Shown: in pieces, positions 25,826-35,653 of the stretch
How the letters are laid out: the number at the start of each line of letters is the position of its first letter
Position numbering within the stretch: position 1 is the first letter of the stretch
Source: Allosphingosinicella sp.
Lineage (GTDB): Bacteria; Pseudomonadota; Alphaproteobacteria; Sphingomonadales; Sphingomonadaceae
DNA length: 64,000 nt
Direction of reading: 5' to 3'
Assembly (NCBI GenBank): GCA_030447665.1
Contig: JAUJOJ010000002.1
Coordinates: forward strand, 148,177-212,176
Translations under genes and position numbers: made by a program
The notes under the pieces: generated by a model
The model's input: only the letters and a program-made list of their open reading frames with translations
Databases searched by the model: none
Told to the model about the DNA's origin: nothing

Positions 25826-26302
25826 CTAGCTCCCGCGGCTTTTGAGATCGCGGGCGGCGGTCAGAACCTCCTCGGCATGGCCGGGCACCTTGACGCCGCG
25901 CCAGATGCGCTGGACGACGCCGTCGCCGTCGATCAGGAAGGTCGCGCGGTCGATGCCCATATATTTGCGGCCGTACATGCTCTTCTGAACCCAGGTGCCG
26001 AACGCCTCGCAAACGGAGCCGTCGCGATCGGTACCGAGCGGGATCTTGAGCTCATATTTGTCGGTGAACTTGCGGTGCTTCTTGGCGTCATCCTTGGAGA
26101 CGCCGAGGATCCAGGCCCCTGCATTCTCGAACTCGCCGGCCAGCGCGGTGAAATCCTGCGCCTCGCGCGTGCAGCCGGACGTGTCGTCCTTCGGATAAAA
26201 ATAGAGGACGAGCTTCTGCCCGCGATAGTCGGCGAGGCTGATCGGCTGCCCGTCCACCCCTTCCAGCGTCACATCCGGTGCGGGATCGCCTTCGCTCAGC
26301 AT
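25826..26302 (-). CDS. bcp: thioredoxin-dependent peroxiredoxin, Bcp/PrxQ type
   Basis: A 158-residue cytoplasmic peroxidase that reduces hydrogen and organic peroxides. The active loop is YFYPKDDTSGCTREAQDF with the peroxidatic cysteine near residue 45. The resolving cysteine five positions later, found in many PrxQ enzymes, is replaced by glutamine. Another cysteine at about residue 97 (GSVCEAFGTW) might serve, or an outside thiol. The rest (GVSKDDAKKHRKF, RATFLIDGDGVV) is normal. The ATG is three bases after the glnE stop, so the two are probably one transcript. Confidence 0.9.
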   Translation of the reverse strand: MLSEGDPAPDVTLEGVDGQPISLADYRGQKLVLYFYPKDDTSGCTREAQDFTALAGEFENAGAWILGVSKDDAKKHRKFTDKYELKIPLGTDRDGSVCEAFGTWVQKSMYGRKYMGIDRATFLIDGDGVVQRIWRGVKVPGHAEEVLTAARDLKSRGS

Positions 26303-26305
26303 CGT

Positions 26306-29007
26306 TCAGTCTCCATGGTGGGCGGCGACGTCTCGCCAAAGTTCGAGGATCCTGTGCCGCGCCGCATCGTGCGCTGCAAGCAGGCTGTTCCAATCATCCC
26401 TGCCGCAGGCCTTCGCCACGAGCGGCCGGGAGGCCGCAGGCGGCTCGGCCGAGTTTGGCGAGACGAGGCGGAGCGTCACCAGCATGCGCGTGAGGAGGCG
26501 GTGCGCATCCGCGATCTTCGCGGGCACGAGATCCTCCTTCACCAGTGCCTCGATGGCGCGCTCCAGCTGCGGGTGAAGCGCGACGTGGTGGCGCAGCTGA
26601 AGCGTATGGACCGCGAATTCAAGATCCACGAGTCCTCCGTCGCCGAGCTTGATGTCGAACGGGCCCTTGGCCGGCTTGTGCGCGGCGATGTCGCTCCGCA
26701 TCTTCGCTGCGTCCGCGATCAGCTTCGCCGGATCGCGGGGCATGAGGAGCGTGCCCTCGACGATGCGGCTGAGAGACGCACGGCCCTCGTCCGACCCGAA
26801 GACGGGACGCGCGCGCGTGAGCGCCATATGCTCCCACGTCCAGGCACGGTCGCGCTGATAGTCGGCGAAGCTCGGCAGCGAGATGGCGAGGAGGCCGTCC
26901 TTGCCTGACGGGCGCAGGCGAGTGTCGACATCGTAAAGGGGGCCCGCCGCGGTGGGAACGCTGAGAGCGGCGGTCACGCGCGGCGCCAGCCGGTTGAAAT
27001 AATCGGTGGCGCGGAGCGGCCTCGGCCCGTCCGATTGCCCCTCATGCGTGCCGGTGAAGAGATAGATGAGATCCAGATCGGAGGCGTAGGTCAGCGCGCT
27101 TCCGCCGAGCCGGCCGAGCCCCAGGATCAGGAGCTCCGAGCCGGGCACACGCCCGTGCACCTTTTCGAACTCCGCGACCGCGGCGCCCGCAAGCACGTTC
27201 ACTGCGGCTTCGGCGACCCGGGCATAGCCGGCCGCGATCTCCAGCGGATCGCTGTGCGCCACGACCAGCTGAACCCCAAGCGCGAACCGGCGCTCGTTGA
27301 CGCGGCGGCGAACGCGGTCGAGCACCAGCTGATAATCCTCATCGGACCGTTCCGACCGGGCGAAGCCTCCGATCAGCTCTTCGACCGAGGGAGCGGGCGC
27401 GAGCGCGCTTGCATCGATGAGGCCGTCGAGAAGCTCGGGGCGGCGGCCAAGCTGTTCGGCGAGGGCCGGCGCATGGCTGAGGATCGTGGCGAGCAGCTGC
27501 GTGAGCCCCGGCCGCGCCTCCAGCAGGCGATAGAAATTAACGCCGCTCGGGAGCTTGGCGACGATATCGTCGAAGCGGTTCATCGCACGCATGCTGTCGG
27601 GGGAAGCACCGAAGGCGTCGATCAGCGCAGGCAGCATCGCCTCGAACGCCTCCCGCGCGGGCGCGGTGCGGAGCGAACGGGCATGGCCGGTGCGCCAGCC
27701 CTCGATCCGCTGGCGCCCCGCACCTGGATCCTCGAAGCCGGCACTTCGAGGCGGCCTTCGAGCGCTTGCGCGTCGTGAGGGAGCCGTTCCTCCTCGTCCT
27801 GGGCAAGGCCGCCATAGATGCCGGCGACGCGGCTCACCGCCGGCTCGAGGAGCTCGAGCAAGGCACCGCCGTCCGGAAAGGCCGTGGAGCCGCGCGACAT
27901 TGTCGAGGGCCGCGCCGTCTGCCGGCAGGCTGTGGGTCTGCTTGTCGTCGACCATCTGGAGCCGGTGCTCGATCGTGCGCAGGAGCCGGTAAGCGGAGCC
28001 CAGAAAACGGCATCCGCCTCGGCGATGCGCCCATCCGCGGCCAGCGCGGCGAGCGCATCGAGAGTGGCCGGCGCGCGCAGGCGCGGCTCCCGGCCGCCAT
28101 GGATGAGCTGATGCATCTGCGCGAAGAATTCGATTTCGCGGATCCCGCCCCGCCCCCGCTTCAAATCGAAGCCCGGGCCGAAAGACTGGCCTTGAGCATA
28201 ATGATCGCGGATCCGGCGGGTGATCGACTGGAGCTCCCCGATCGCGCCGAAATCGATTGAGCGGCGCCACACGAACGGATGGATCGCCTCGAGAAAGTAG
28301 CTTCCGAGCGCTTTGTCGCCGGCTACCGTTCGTGCCCGGATGAACGCGGCGCGCTCCCAGGGAAGCGCGCTCGATTCATAGTAGGAGATCGCGGCCTCGA
28401 CGGGTAGCGCGATCGGCGTGACTTCCGGCGATGGACGAAGGCGAAGGTCGATGCGGAAGACATAGCCGTCCGCGTCCCGCTTCTGAATGAGCTCGACGAT
28501 CCGCTGGCCGATCCGGACCGCCGCCTGCTGCGGCTCCTCGCGCGGCTTCAGCGGGAGCGTCGCGGGATCGAACAGGAAGAGAAGATCGACATCGGAGGAG
28601 TAATTGAGCTCGCGGCTGCCATGTTTGCCGAGCGCGATGACGGCGAAGCCTTTCGGATCCGCTTCCGGAGTCCGGGCGCGGATCGCCGCATCGAGCGCCC
28701 GCTCGATCGCATCGTCGGCAAAGTCGGAAAGCTCCCGAACCAGCCGCTCCAGGGGCAGCAGCCCGGCCAGATCGCCGATGGCCAAAGCGAGCGCGAGCGC
28801 GCTTCGTTGTTGCCGGAGAGCAGTGCTCAATTCCGGTACATCGCCAGCCTTATTCCTTACCGCCCGGATGGCGTCGCCGATGCGGCCGGACCGTGATGCT
28901 GCGGCGATCTCCGGATGGCCGGCAAGCGCAACTCTCAGAAAAGGCGAGTGTTTCTCCGCGCGCTCCAGGGCGGCGTTAACATTTCGGTCACTATATGTAT
29001 CTGTCAT
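26306..29007 (-). CDS. glnE: glutamine synthetase adenylyltransferase/adenylyl-removing enzyme, frame-split
   Basis: A two-domain enzyme that adds AMP to glutamine synthetase and removes it, in response to PII. Both nucleotidyltransferase centres are present: GSRELNYSSDVDLLFLFDP in the first frame and RLGGSALTYASDLDLIYLFT in the last. The frame changes near 28010, back near 27870, and again near 27700. Between them the expected sequence can be followed (TIEHRLQMVDDKQTHSLPA, then LLELLEPAVSRVAGIYGGLA). The total length of about 900 residues is normal. Compensating shifts in an otherwise clean gene suggest sequence errors. The start MTDTYSDRN at 29007 is chosen. Confidence 0.85.
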
Positions 29008-29073
29008 GCCACAAAACAGATCAGTTCCGTTTGAGGTGCGCAACAGTTGCAACCCAGTGCGTTGCCGGACGTT

Positions 29074-29919
29074 CTAACCTGCGTGAATATGCTCAATCCG
29101 AGAAGAGAAGCCATGGTCAATGCTTCCTCCAGGCGGTTCGTGAAGGTGGCCCCGCCCACCGTTCACGCTGGCGTAGGCAGCGCGTTGCGCGAAGCCTTCT
29201 CGGTCGACGGCGAGATGCGCTGCCTCAAGATGTTCGACGATCTGCTCGCCCAGGCTCGACTGATCAGGGGTGCCGCCCGGGTCGCGATCCCGGCTGAGAT
29301 CGTCCACCTCACTCATGATCGACTGCAACGCCGACTTGCTGGCGTCGGTCTCATGGTCGCGGCGCGAAGGCAGCTTGCCTTCGGTGAGCAGCGCCTCGAG
29401 CGCGACCCGGCCGCGCGCCACCCGGCTCTTGATCGTTCCGACCGCGCATCCGCAAATCTCGGCCGCTTCTTCATAAGCGAAGCCGCCCGCGCCGACGAGG
29501 ATCAGCGCCTCGCGTTGCGGCTGCGGCAGGTGCATCAGCGCGCGCTGCATGTCGCCAAGCTCGACGTGGCGATCCTGGCTCGCGGGCGCGGCGAGAAGCT
29601 TCGATGCGGTGATCTCGTCCCATTCGCCCTTGAAGCGCGCGCGGCGCATCTGGCTCAGGAACAGGTTGCGCAAGATGATGAAGGTCCAGGCGCGCATGTT
29701 GGTGCCGGCCTGGAAGCGCTTGCGCGCCGCCCACGCCTTGAGGAGCGTCTCCTGGACAAGATCGTCGGCAAGGTCGCGGCTGCCGGAAAGCGAGCGGCCG
29801 AACGCGCGCAGGTGGGGGATCACCTGGGCCAGCTGTTCCTTGAATTCCTTGTCCGAAAGAGGGACGGGCGCGTCGCGGCCGACCTCATCTTCAACGACTG
29901 CTGGCTGCTCGCCCGCCAT
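29074..29919 (-). CDS. ecfG: ECF sigma factor EcfG (general stress response)
   Basis: An extracytoplasmic-function sigma factor of the EcfG group. Region 2 is HLRAFGRSLSGSRDLADDLV followed by AARKRFQAGTNMRAWTFII. Region 4 is LPQPQREALILVGAGGFAYE and CAVGTIKSRVARGRVAL. It directs RNA polymerase to stress genes and is held by NepR until phosphorylated PhyR takes NepR away. The start MAGEQPAVVED at 29919 is chosen. Typical EcfG proteins end soon after the IMSEVDDLSR found here. This one runs on for about 70 residues of uncertain character, perhaps through a lost stop or a frame error. A candidate EcfG promoter lies upstream at 30182-30207. Confidence 0.85.
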   Translation of the reverse strand: MAGEQPAVVEDEVGRDAPVPLSDKEFKEQLAQVIPHLRAFGRSLSGSRDLADDLVQETLLKAWAARKRFQAGTNMRAWTFIILRNLFLSQMRRARFKGEWDEITASKLLAAPASQDRHVELGDMQRALMHLPQPQREALILVGAGGFAYEEAAEICGCAVGTIKSRVARGRVALEALLTEGKLPSRRDHETDASKSALQSIMSEVDDLSRDRDPGGTPDQSSLGEQIVEHLEAAHLAVDREGFAQRAAYASVNGGRGHLHEPPGGSIDHGFSSRIEHIHAG

Positions 29920-30005
29920 CAAACCCCAGAAAAGCTTCACATGAAAGGCCGTAAACAAAGCCCGACGCGGGATGACCGTGAATTTTGTTTCGGCGATGTA
30001 AGCGC

Positions 30006-30083
30006 TTAGCGCCAGACAAACAAGAGAATGGCGAAGATGATGACGACCAGGCCCGTCGAGATGGGAAGGATGTAGCGCGTCAT
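30006..30083 (-). CDS. very small single-membrane-helix protein
   Basis: A 25-residue frame that is nearly all one membrane helix: TRYILPISTGLVVIIFAILL, then FVWR and stop. An upstream 19-codon frame (MDDNGHIGKTEAR..., 30080-30139) overlaps its ATG by four bases and might be a leader. Alternatively it may be the true N-terminus if one base is missing. It lies between phyR and ecfG, downstream of the candidate EcfG promoter, and could be stress-induced. Small frames can arise by chance, but the hydrophobic pattern with a basic end is typical of real ones. Confidence 0.4.
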   Translation of the reverse strand: MTRYILPISTGLVVIIFAILLFVWR

Positions 30084-30181
30084 GTGCGGCGTCGTCCCGC
30101 GCGCGCCTCGGTTTTCCCGATATGCCCGTTGTCGTCCATAAAGTGCAGCCGATCCTATTTCGTTTCGAAACCTACCGGAGC

Positions 30182-30207
30182 AACGCCTGCTCGGTGGCGG
30201 CGGTTCC
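30182..30207 (-). promoter_or_regulatory. candidate EcfG-type promoter
   Basis: On the minus strand GGAAC (30207-30203), a 17-base spacer, then CGTT (30185-30182). This exactly fits the known EcfG consensus GGAAC-N16/17-CGTT. It would drive the 25-residue frame and ecfG, giving autoregulation. Confidence 0.65.
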
Positions 30208-30217
30208 CTTGGCCTGT

Positions 30218-31011
30218 TCAGGCGGGAACCGTCGCGGTGTCGAAGAACAAGGCCTGTGCGATCGCGGCCTTGACGGTGGAGCGCTGGAACGGCTTGGTGA
30301 TGAGGAAGGTCGGCTCCGGCCGCTCGCCGGTGAGCAGCCGCTCGGGGAAGGCGGTGATGAAGATCACCGGCACGTTGAACTCCTGGAGGATATCCTTGAC
30401 GGCGTCGATGCCCGAGCTGTCGTCGGCCAGCTGGATGTCGGCCAGGACAAGCCCGGGGCGGCGGGCCATCGCCTGCGAAACCGCCTCGTCGCGCGTTACG
30501 GCAACGCCCGTCACATATGGCCGAGGTCGCGCACGATGGTCTCGATGTCCATCGCGATGATCGGTTCGTCTTCGATGATCAGCACCTCGGCGCGGGTTTG
30601 CCGCTCGATTTCGGCAAGCGCCTCCGCCACCAGGCTCTCGACCTCCGAAGGATCCGCGCCGATCAGATAGCCGGTATCCTCAGGTGTGAAACCCTCCATG
30701 GCCGTGAGGAGCAGCGCCTGGCGCGAAAGCGGCGTGATGCGGGCGAGCCGTGCCTGCGCGATGCCCTCCGCGCCATCGGTGCTGTCATGGCCGGGATCTT
30801 CCTCGATATTGGCGGACGACCAGATGGCGTGGAACGTCCGGTAGAGGCCAAGCCGGGAATCGACGTCCCGCGGGAAGTCGCTCGGGGAGGCCACAATCGC
30901 CTCCAGCGTCGCGCGAACGAAGGCGTCGCCATGGGCCTGGGTGCCGGTCAGGGCGCGGGCATAGCGGCGCAGGAAGGGAAGGTGGGGCGCGAGTTCCTGA
31001 CCAAGCGACAT
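30218..31011 (-). CDS. phyR: PhyR, response regulator and anti-anti-sigma factor, frame-split
   Basis: The N-terminal part is a sigma-like domain (SLGQELAPHLPFLRRYARAL, then TPLSRQALLLTAMEGFTPED) that binds NepR. The C-terminal part is a receiver domain with EVLIIEDEPIIAMDIE and phospho-acceptor aspartate in GLVLADIQLADDSSG and lysine in FLITKPFQ. The frame breaks at about 30512, where the receiver reads RDLGHM and stops. One missing base restores the usual VTGVAVTRDEAV. Total length of about 264 residues is normal. The start MSLGQE at 31011 fits the family. It is divergent from nepR. Confidence 0.88.
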
Positions 31012-31142
31012 GTTCGTTACGACTCCTATTGACTGCGGGCCTTGTGATTGGCCGATCCCGGCATTGCAAGCCCGCGCATCGAGCCTGCGAAGCAGGTGAC
31101 TGGTCGATTGAAAAATGCCCGATCCGCTACTGTTGTCGAGGT

Positions 31143-31168
31143 GGAACAAACGGGCGAGTTTTTTGTTT
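31143..31168 (+). promoter_or_regulatory. candidate EcfG-type promoter before nepR
   Basis: GGAAC at 31143-31147, 16 bases, then TGTT at 31164-31167. It matches the EcfG consensus except for one base in the -10. It faces nepR and the kinase. It lies in the 300-base divergent gap between phyR and nepR. Confidence 0.4.
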
Positions 31169-31312
31169 CCAAGCCGACACGGCACGCCTACCGCCTGCCG
31201 TGATCAGGGGCATTTCTATTCAGTGACAGCCGCTAGGTGCGGCTGCCGGTCACCTGAAGAAAGCCCGTTGTGGAAGAGCGCGGGCGCGGCCACGCCGCGA
31301 GGGGTACCGATT

Positions 31313-31517
31313 TTGAGCTTCGAGAACGACAAGCATATCGAGCGCAGACGCAAGTCCGTACAAGCGTCCGACACCCGCACCGCCAGAGAGCAGAATTCGA
31401 AAAAAGAAGAGCGCCGGCGGCACGGAGCTCGGCAGCGCGCTTCGCTCGGTCTATCAGCGCACGATCAACGAAGACATTCCGCCCGATCTGCTCGATTTGC
31501 TTGGAAAGCTTGGATAA
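31313..31517 (+). CDS. nepR: NepR anti-sigma factor, frame-split
   Basis: The C-terminal half is unmistakable: ELGSALRSVYQRTINEDIPP then DLLDLLGKLG and stop. This is the two-helix core that binds EcfG or PhyR. The N-terminal half (TTG start at 31313, LSFENDKHIERRRKSVQ) lies in another frame. The two join if the run of six A bases at about 31400-31405 is really five, giving NSKKKSAGG. So a homopolymer error is likely. With the fix the protein is about 67 residues, the normal size. It precedes the kinase gene by about 30 bases and is probably co-transcribed. Confidence 0.8.
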
Positions 31518-31544
31518 AGGCGCTCCGACAGACGTTCGGGAACG

Positions 31545-33124
31545 CGTGGCCCAAGACAATCAAGGCTGGCTCGTGTCCGGGTTCGCGCGGCTCTCGACCG
31601 CGCGAAAGATGTTCCTCATCCTGTCGCTCGGGCTGCTTCCGCTTGGACTGATCGCGATCCTCGCCTCGGTGCAGAGCGCGCGCGACAATCGCGCCGAGCG
31701 GCGCGAGGACATCCACACCCGTGTCCAGCTGAAGTCCCAGCGGATCGATTCCGCTCTGTCTCGCAGCGTGCTCACGATCCGCGCGGCGAGCGCCGCGATC
31801 GGGCTGAGCCCGAGCGGATCGGCGATATGCGAGAGCACGCTGCGCAGGCTCGGGCGGGGCCGCTATGCGCTTTATGCCGGCGGTGTCCAGCCGGTTTGCG
31901 CGACGGCCGGCTTTGCGCCCCCTGCCCTGATCGCGCGGCCGGCCGCCGGCGCCACCACGGTTGAGATCAGTCCGGACGGAAGCACGCTTCGGCTGGGATT
32001 GTTCGATGAGGGCGGATCCTCCAGGGTTACGGCGAACTTTCGAGCGCGAGACCCTGGCCGCCATTGCGGACCTGCCCGGCACCCACGTGGATTTCGACCT
32101 TGTCTTGTCGCAGCCGGGCAGACGGATGGTGCTCCGCGATGGCTATAAGCGTCGCGCTTTGGTGCAGACGGTGGAGTCCGCGGGGCCGGTGGCGGGGGAC
32201 GGCTCCAACTCACCATTCAGACGGGCGCGGTGCCGATCAGCGCCGCCGAGGCGCTGATGATCTTGCTGCCGATCATCATGTGGCTTGCCGCGTCCATCAT
32301 CGGCTGGGTGATCCTGGATCGCTTCCTGCTGCGGCCGCTCGGCACCATGCACCGCGCGATTTCGGCCTATCAGCCGGGCGACCGCAACCTCGACCTGCCC
32401 AGCCTCTCCACGCCGGCGCACGAAATCGCGGCGCTCGGGCTGGCATTCGATCGGGTCACGCGAACCGTCGCTCGGCACGAGGCGGAGCTCGAAGCGGCGG
32501 TCGAGCGGCAGACGCGGCTCGTGCGCGAGGTTCACCACCGGGTGAAGAACAACCTCCAGGTGGTCGCCTCGCTGCTCAATCTGCACGCGCGGGGCGCGAC
32601 CAGCGAGGATGTCGCCGCGGCCTATGCGTCGATCCAGCGGCGGGTGGACGCGCTCGCCGTCGTCCACCGCAACCATTATGCGGAACTCGAAGAAAATCGC
32701 GGCGTGGCGCTGAAGCCGCTCATTTCGGAGCTTGGCGCGAATTTAAGGGCGACTGCGCCGGCTTCGGCGGGCCAGATGCAGATCAGGGTCCATATCGAGC
32801 CCTTTTTACGTCACTCAGGATGTCGCCGTCTCGGTTGCTTTCCTGATCACCGAGCTGGTCGAATTCGCGATGTTCTGCGGCGGCGCGTCCGTCACCATAA
32901 GTCTCGAGGGAAACACGCCGAAAACCGCCTCGCTCTCGATCGAGTCGGACAGCCTCCAGGCCGGCGCGGATTGCGACGAGAAACTGTTCGACCGCTTCGA
33001 CAGGATCGTGACCGGCTTGTCGCGGCAACTTCGATCCACGATCGTCCGCGACACCGATGCGGGGCCGCTACGCGCTCGATATCGCGGTGGTCGACAAAGG
33101 CGATCAGATCAAGGGACCGACTGA
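31545..33124 (+). CDS. PhyP/PhyK-like HisKA_2 sensor kinase, frame-split
   Basis: A membrane sensor that controls PhyR phosphorylation. First membrane helix: MFLILSLGLLPLGLIAILAS. A periplasmic part with SALSRSVLTIRAASAAIG follows. After a frame change near 32010-32230 comes a second helix (LMILLPIIMWLAASIIGWV), a HAMP-like linker, and the HisKA_2 phosphoacceptor region REVHHRVKNNLQVVASLLNL. The ATPase part is weak and broken: frame changes near 32805 and 33060, with FLITELVEFAMFCGG as the N-box-like segment. In known sphingomonads the protein next to nepR acts mainly as a phosphatase on PhyR. The GTG start at 31545 and the end near 33124 are approximate. Confidence 0.7.
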
Positions 33125-33153
33125 TCACGCCGGCGGGCGAAGCGCGAAAGGCA

Positions 33154-33341
33154 TCATCCGGTGCGGTCGTCCTTGCCGTTCGGGGTGCCGACATAGCCGG
33201 GGCGAGCCTTCGTCTCCTTCTTCGCCCGAGCAAGGCTGGCCGCGCCTGCCCCACCTCCACGGCGGTATCCACGTTGCGTTTCTCGTCCTGGTGGACGCCG
33301 TCTATGTCGGAATGCGGGGTTGATTTGGGCGGTTTGGCCAT
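33154..33341 (-). CDS. small conserved hypothetical protein, frame-split
   Basis: AKPPKSTPHSDIDGVHQDEK and RNVDTAVEVGQARPALL in one frame, then AKKETKARPGYVGTPNGKDD and RTG stop in another. Together they give about 60 residues of a small hydrophilic protein that I know from sphingomonad genomes without a function. The frame changes at about 33225, beside GGGC. It converges with the kinase gene. Confidence 0.5.
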
Positions 33342-33523
33342 CGATTGCTCCTCTTATGCTTCATAACCGGCATCATCCCCCGCCGGTTGCGGATGACAGG
33401 CGGCACTGCGTCCATTTTCTTCATTTGAATGTTTTTTTCGTGGAGACGGAACCCGTGCCCGATTTCCACGTTCAGCATTTCGGATAGTGACCTTTTGCCC
33501 CCCGCTCTCGCTATCCAGAACAT

Positions 33524-33576
33524 GGGCCCGGACGCGCTAACCTCCCCCGGTAGCGCCTCCGGGCCCAACATTTTTT
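33524..33576 (+). terminator. terminator-like hairpin with no obvious gene upstream
   Basis: GGGCCCGGACGCGCT (33524-33538) pairs with AGCGCCTCCGGGCCC (33552-33566), followed by AACATTTTTT. On the plus strand the 180 bases before it hold no convincing gene. So it could end a small noncoding RNA. The gap 33342-33689 contains nothing else I can name apart from the promoter noted next. Confidence 0.55.
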
Positions 33577-33627
33577 CCGCCCCCCTTTTCCTCCTGCGAT
33601 TTCCAGCACTGTAATTCGTTACGGCGT

Positions 33628-33653
33628 GGAACCCATTTACCGGCGCGGGCATT
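33628..33653 (+). promoter_or_regulatory. candidate EcfG-type promoter before the entericidin gene
   Basis: GGAAC at 33628-33632, 17 bases, then CATT at 33650-33653; one mismatch to the -10. It lies 36 bases before the ATG. Entericidins are often under stress control, which fits. Confidence 0.35.
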
Positions 33654-33689
33654 TACCATGACAGCTGGAACAACCGCATCGGGAGATTC

Positions 33690-33820
33690 ATGATGCTCAA
33701 GAAAACCGTGAACATGCTTTGATATCAGGCGCGATCGTTTCGCTCGTCGCCTGCAACACGGTCCGCGGCGCCGGCGAGGACGTGCAGTCCGCCGCAAACG
33801 CCGTCGACAACAAGACCTGA
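33690..33820 (+). CDS. entericidin-type small lipoprotein, frame-split
   Basis: MLKKTVNML is in one frame and ISGAIVSLVACNTVRGAG, then EDVQSAANAVDNKT and stop, in another. Together they form a signal peptide, a lipobox LVAC and a short mature part with the GAGEDV motif of EcnA/EcnB-type lipoproteins. A one-base loss at about 33719 (CTTTGATATC) explains the split. Mature size is about 25-30 residues, as expected. GGGAG lies just before the ATG. These proteins are anchored in the envelope, and in enterics they form a toxin-antidote pair; their role in sphingomonads is unclear. Confidence 0.75.
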
Positions 33821-33847
33821 TCCAGGCTGCTCTTTGGGACATGAAAG

Positions 33848-33876
33848 GGCGTCACCTTGGGTGGCGCCTTTTCTTT
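33848..33876 (+). terminator. rho-independent terminator of the entericidin gene
   Basis: GGCGTCACC and GGTGGCGCC form a stem with a three-base loop, followed by TTTTCTTT. Confidence 0.7.
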
Positions 33877-33914
33877 GTGGACGTTGGAGACCGCGCAGCT
33901 TGATCCGCCGGTCT

Positions 33915-35653
33915 TCAGACGAGGTCGTCGGGAATGAACCAGTAAGGCCGGGCAAACCGCCGGGCGCGGCCGAGCTGATAGGGTAGCACGAAGCCCTTCC
34001 GATCCTGCGGATCGGCGAGGCTATTGGCGCGTGCGGCGTCGCGCCAGCCGGCAAGGTTCATCCGGCTGGGAAGCTCGCCGCCGAAGAGCTGCCACCAAAG
34101 CCGGCGGCGGAACTCGGCAATCGCTTCCCCTCGCTCGTGCCAGATGAAGCCGAGCTCGGTGTCCCACTCGAAGCTGCGCCCATTGATGTTGGCCGAAGAC
34201 AGCAGGCAGACATCGTCGTCGGCGATCAGCAGCTTGGCATGGATGTGGATGACGCCGGATCCGAAGGCGGTGCCGCGACTTTCCTCGAACTGCCGCTCGT
34301 TCGGCTTCACGGCTTCCTGCTTTGCCAGCGTGAACAATCCGAGGCGTTGGGGCCCCGCCTTGGCGCAGCAGCCGGCCGAGCGCGCGTGCCTGGAGATGCT
34401 CGCCGTGACGATGGGCGAGATTGTCGCTCTGTCCGTCGAACGCAATCTCCTCCGGCACGTTGGCGATGAGGATGATGACCTCGAGCTCGGGATTCGCCTT
34501 CAGCGCCCTCTCGACCCAGCCGGCCGCGGCTTTCGAGCGGAAGAATTGCGCTTCGATGTAAAGCAGCCGCTTGGCGGACGTGATGACGCTGCGGTGCGCC
34601 GCCTCGAGCTCGCGAACGCCGTGGCGCGGGCCGAGCGCGAAAGGCGAGTTGGACTTCCGCGATAGGGTGCGGACAAGCTGGACGGTGGCGTTGCCGCCCT
34701 CCACCTCCGACACCTTTCCGATCAGCGGGATGTCATTCAGCGGATCGAGCATCGCTCGCGTCCGCACGGCCCGGTCCATTCGGCGACGATCTGCCGGTAG
34801 CGCGGCAGCTCGCGGTTCCACAGGCGGCCGAAATGGCGCGCCGCATCCTCCGCGGCCGATCCTTCGATCAGCGCTGAAATGTCGTGCCAGGTCTGATTGG
34901 CCCGCTGGCGATGGCGCCGGTCGTCCCAGCGCCGCTCGTCCAGGTCGAGGCCGCCGATAATCGCCTTTTGCCCATCCACGATCGCGAATTTCTGGTGATA
35001 AGTGGCGGGCCAGAGCCGCGGCGGCGGTCCGGGCTTCCAGCCGGTCGGCTTGCCCTCCTCCCACGCAAGGTGGCGCCAGAGGCCCGGGCGGGCGTCGAGG
35101 CCGCCATCGTCGTTGTTGCCGCGGCGAACGAGCTTTTCGACGAGCTTGCGGATCCGCTTCCGAAGCAGCGGCCGCAGCAGCTGCCGCCAGCACCAGCCGA
35201 TCTCGCCCTCATGCTGGATGACGATGAGCTGGAGGCGCTCGCGGTTTCTCTCGGCAAGCTGGCGACGATTTCGCGGAGGCGCCGGAAGCTGTGCCACGAG
35301 CCGGCGTGGAGATAGTCGGCGAGCACAGGCTCGAAATCGGCCAGCATGATGCGCACCTCGACACCGCGCTGCACGGCATGGTGGATAAGGCTCGCCCAAT
35401 CCGGCAGTCCCAATGCCTTGGCGCGCTCGGAAAGCGGGTGGCGGTCTCCGGGTCGAAGATCCTGAAGGACAGCCAGACGCTGCTCGTCGCATCGAGCACG
35501 AGATGTTCCAACGTCGGAAACATGTGGGCGCTTCGATCAACGGAACCACGCGACAGCCCGTCGGGGCGGCGTCGGGAGGGTCCAGTCGGGACCGTCCTCC
35601 ACCGCCAACATCGCCGTTCGCCGGTTGATGAAGACCGGATCGGCCTCAGCCAT
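33915..35653 (-). CDS. phospholipase D-family protein, frame-split
   Basis: Two HKD motifs are visible: TYHQKFAIVDGQKAIIGGLD and VIHIHAKLLIADDDVCLLSS, each with H-x-K-x4-D. This is the pair that forms one active site in phospholipases D and cardiolipin synthases. The N-terminal part starts MAEADPVFINRRTAM at 35653. LEHLVLDATSSVWLSFRIFD and HHAVQRGVEVRIMLADFEPV follow in other frames. At least four frame changes occur (about 35520, 35430, 35230, 34750 and 34420). All parts are present and collinear, so sequence errors are likely. It overlaps the tatC stop by one base, which suggests one transcript. The substrate could be phospholipid or, less likely, nucleic acid. Confidence 0.7.

Noticed and set aside
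25700..26908. Plus-strand frame of 402 codons across bcp and glnE
   Set aside because: Antisense to bcp, which has the full peroxiredoxin active site; the frame also crosses a terminator.
34888..35193. Reading the phospholipase D region as two separate genes
   Set aside because: Both HKD motifs are needed for one active site and the pieces are collinear, so one frame-split gene is simpler.
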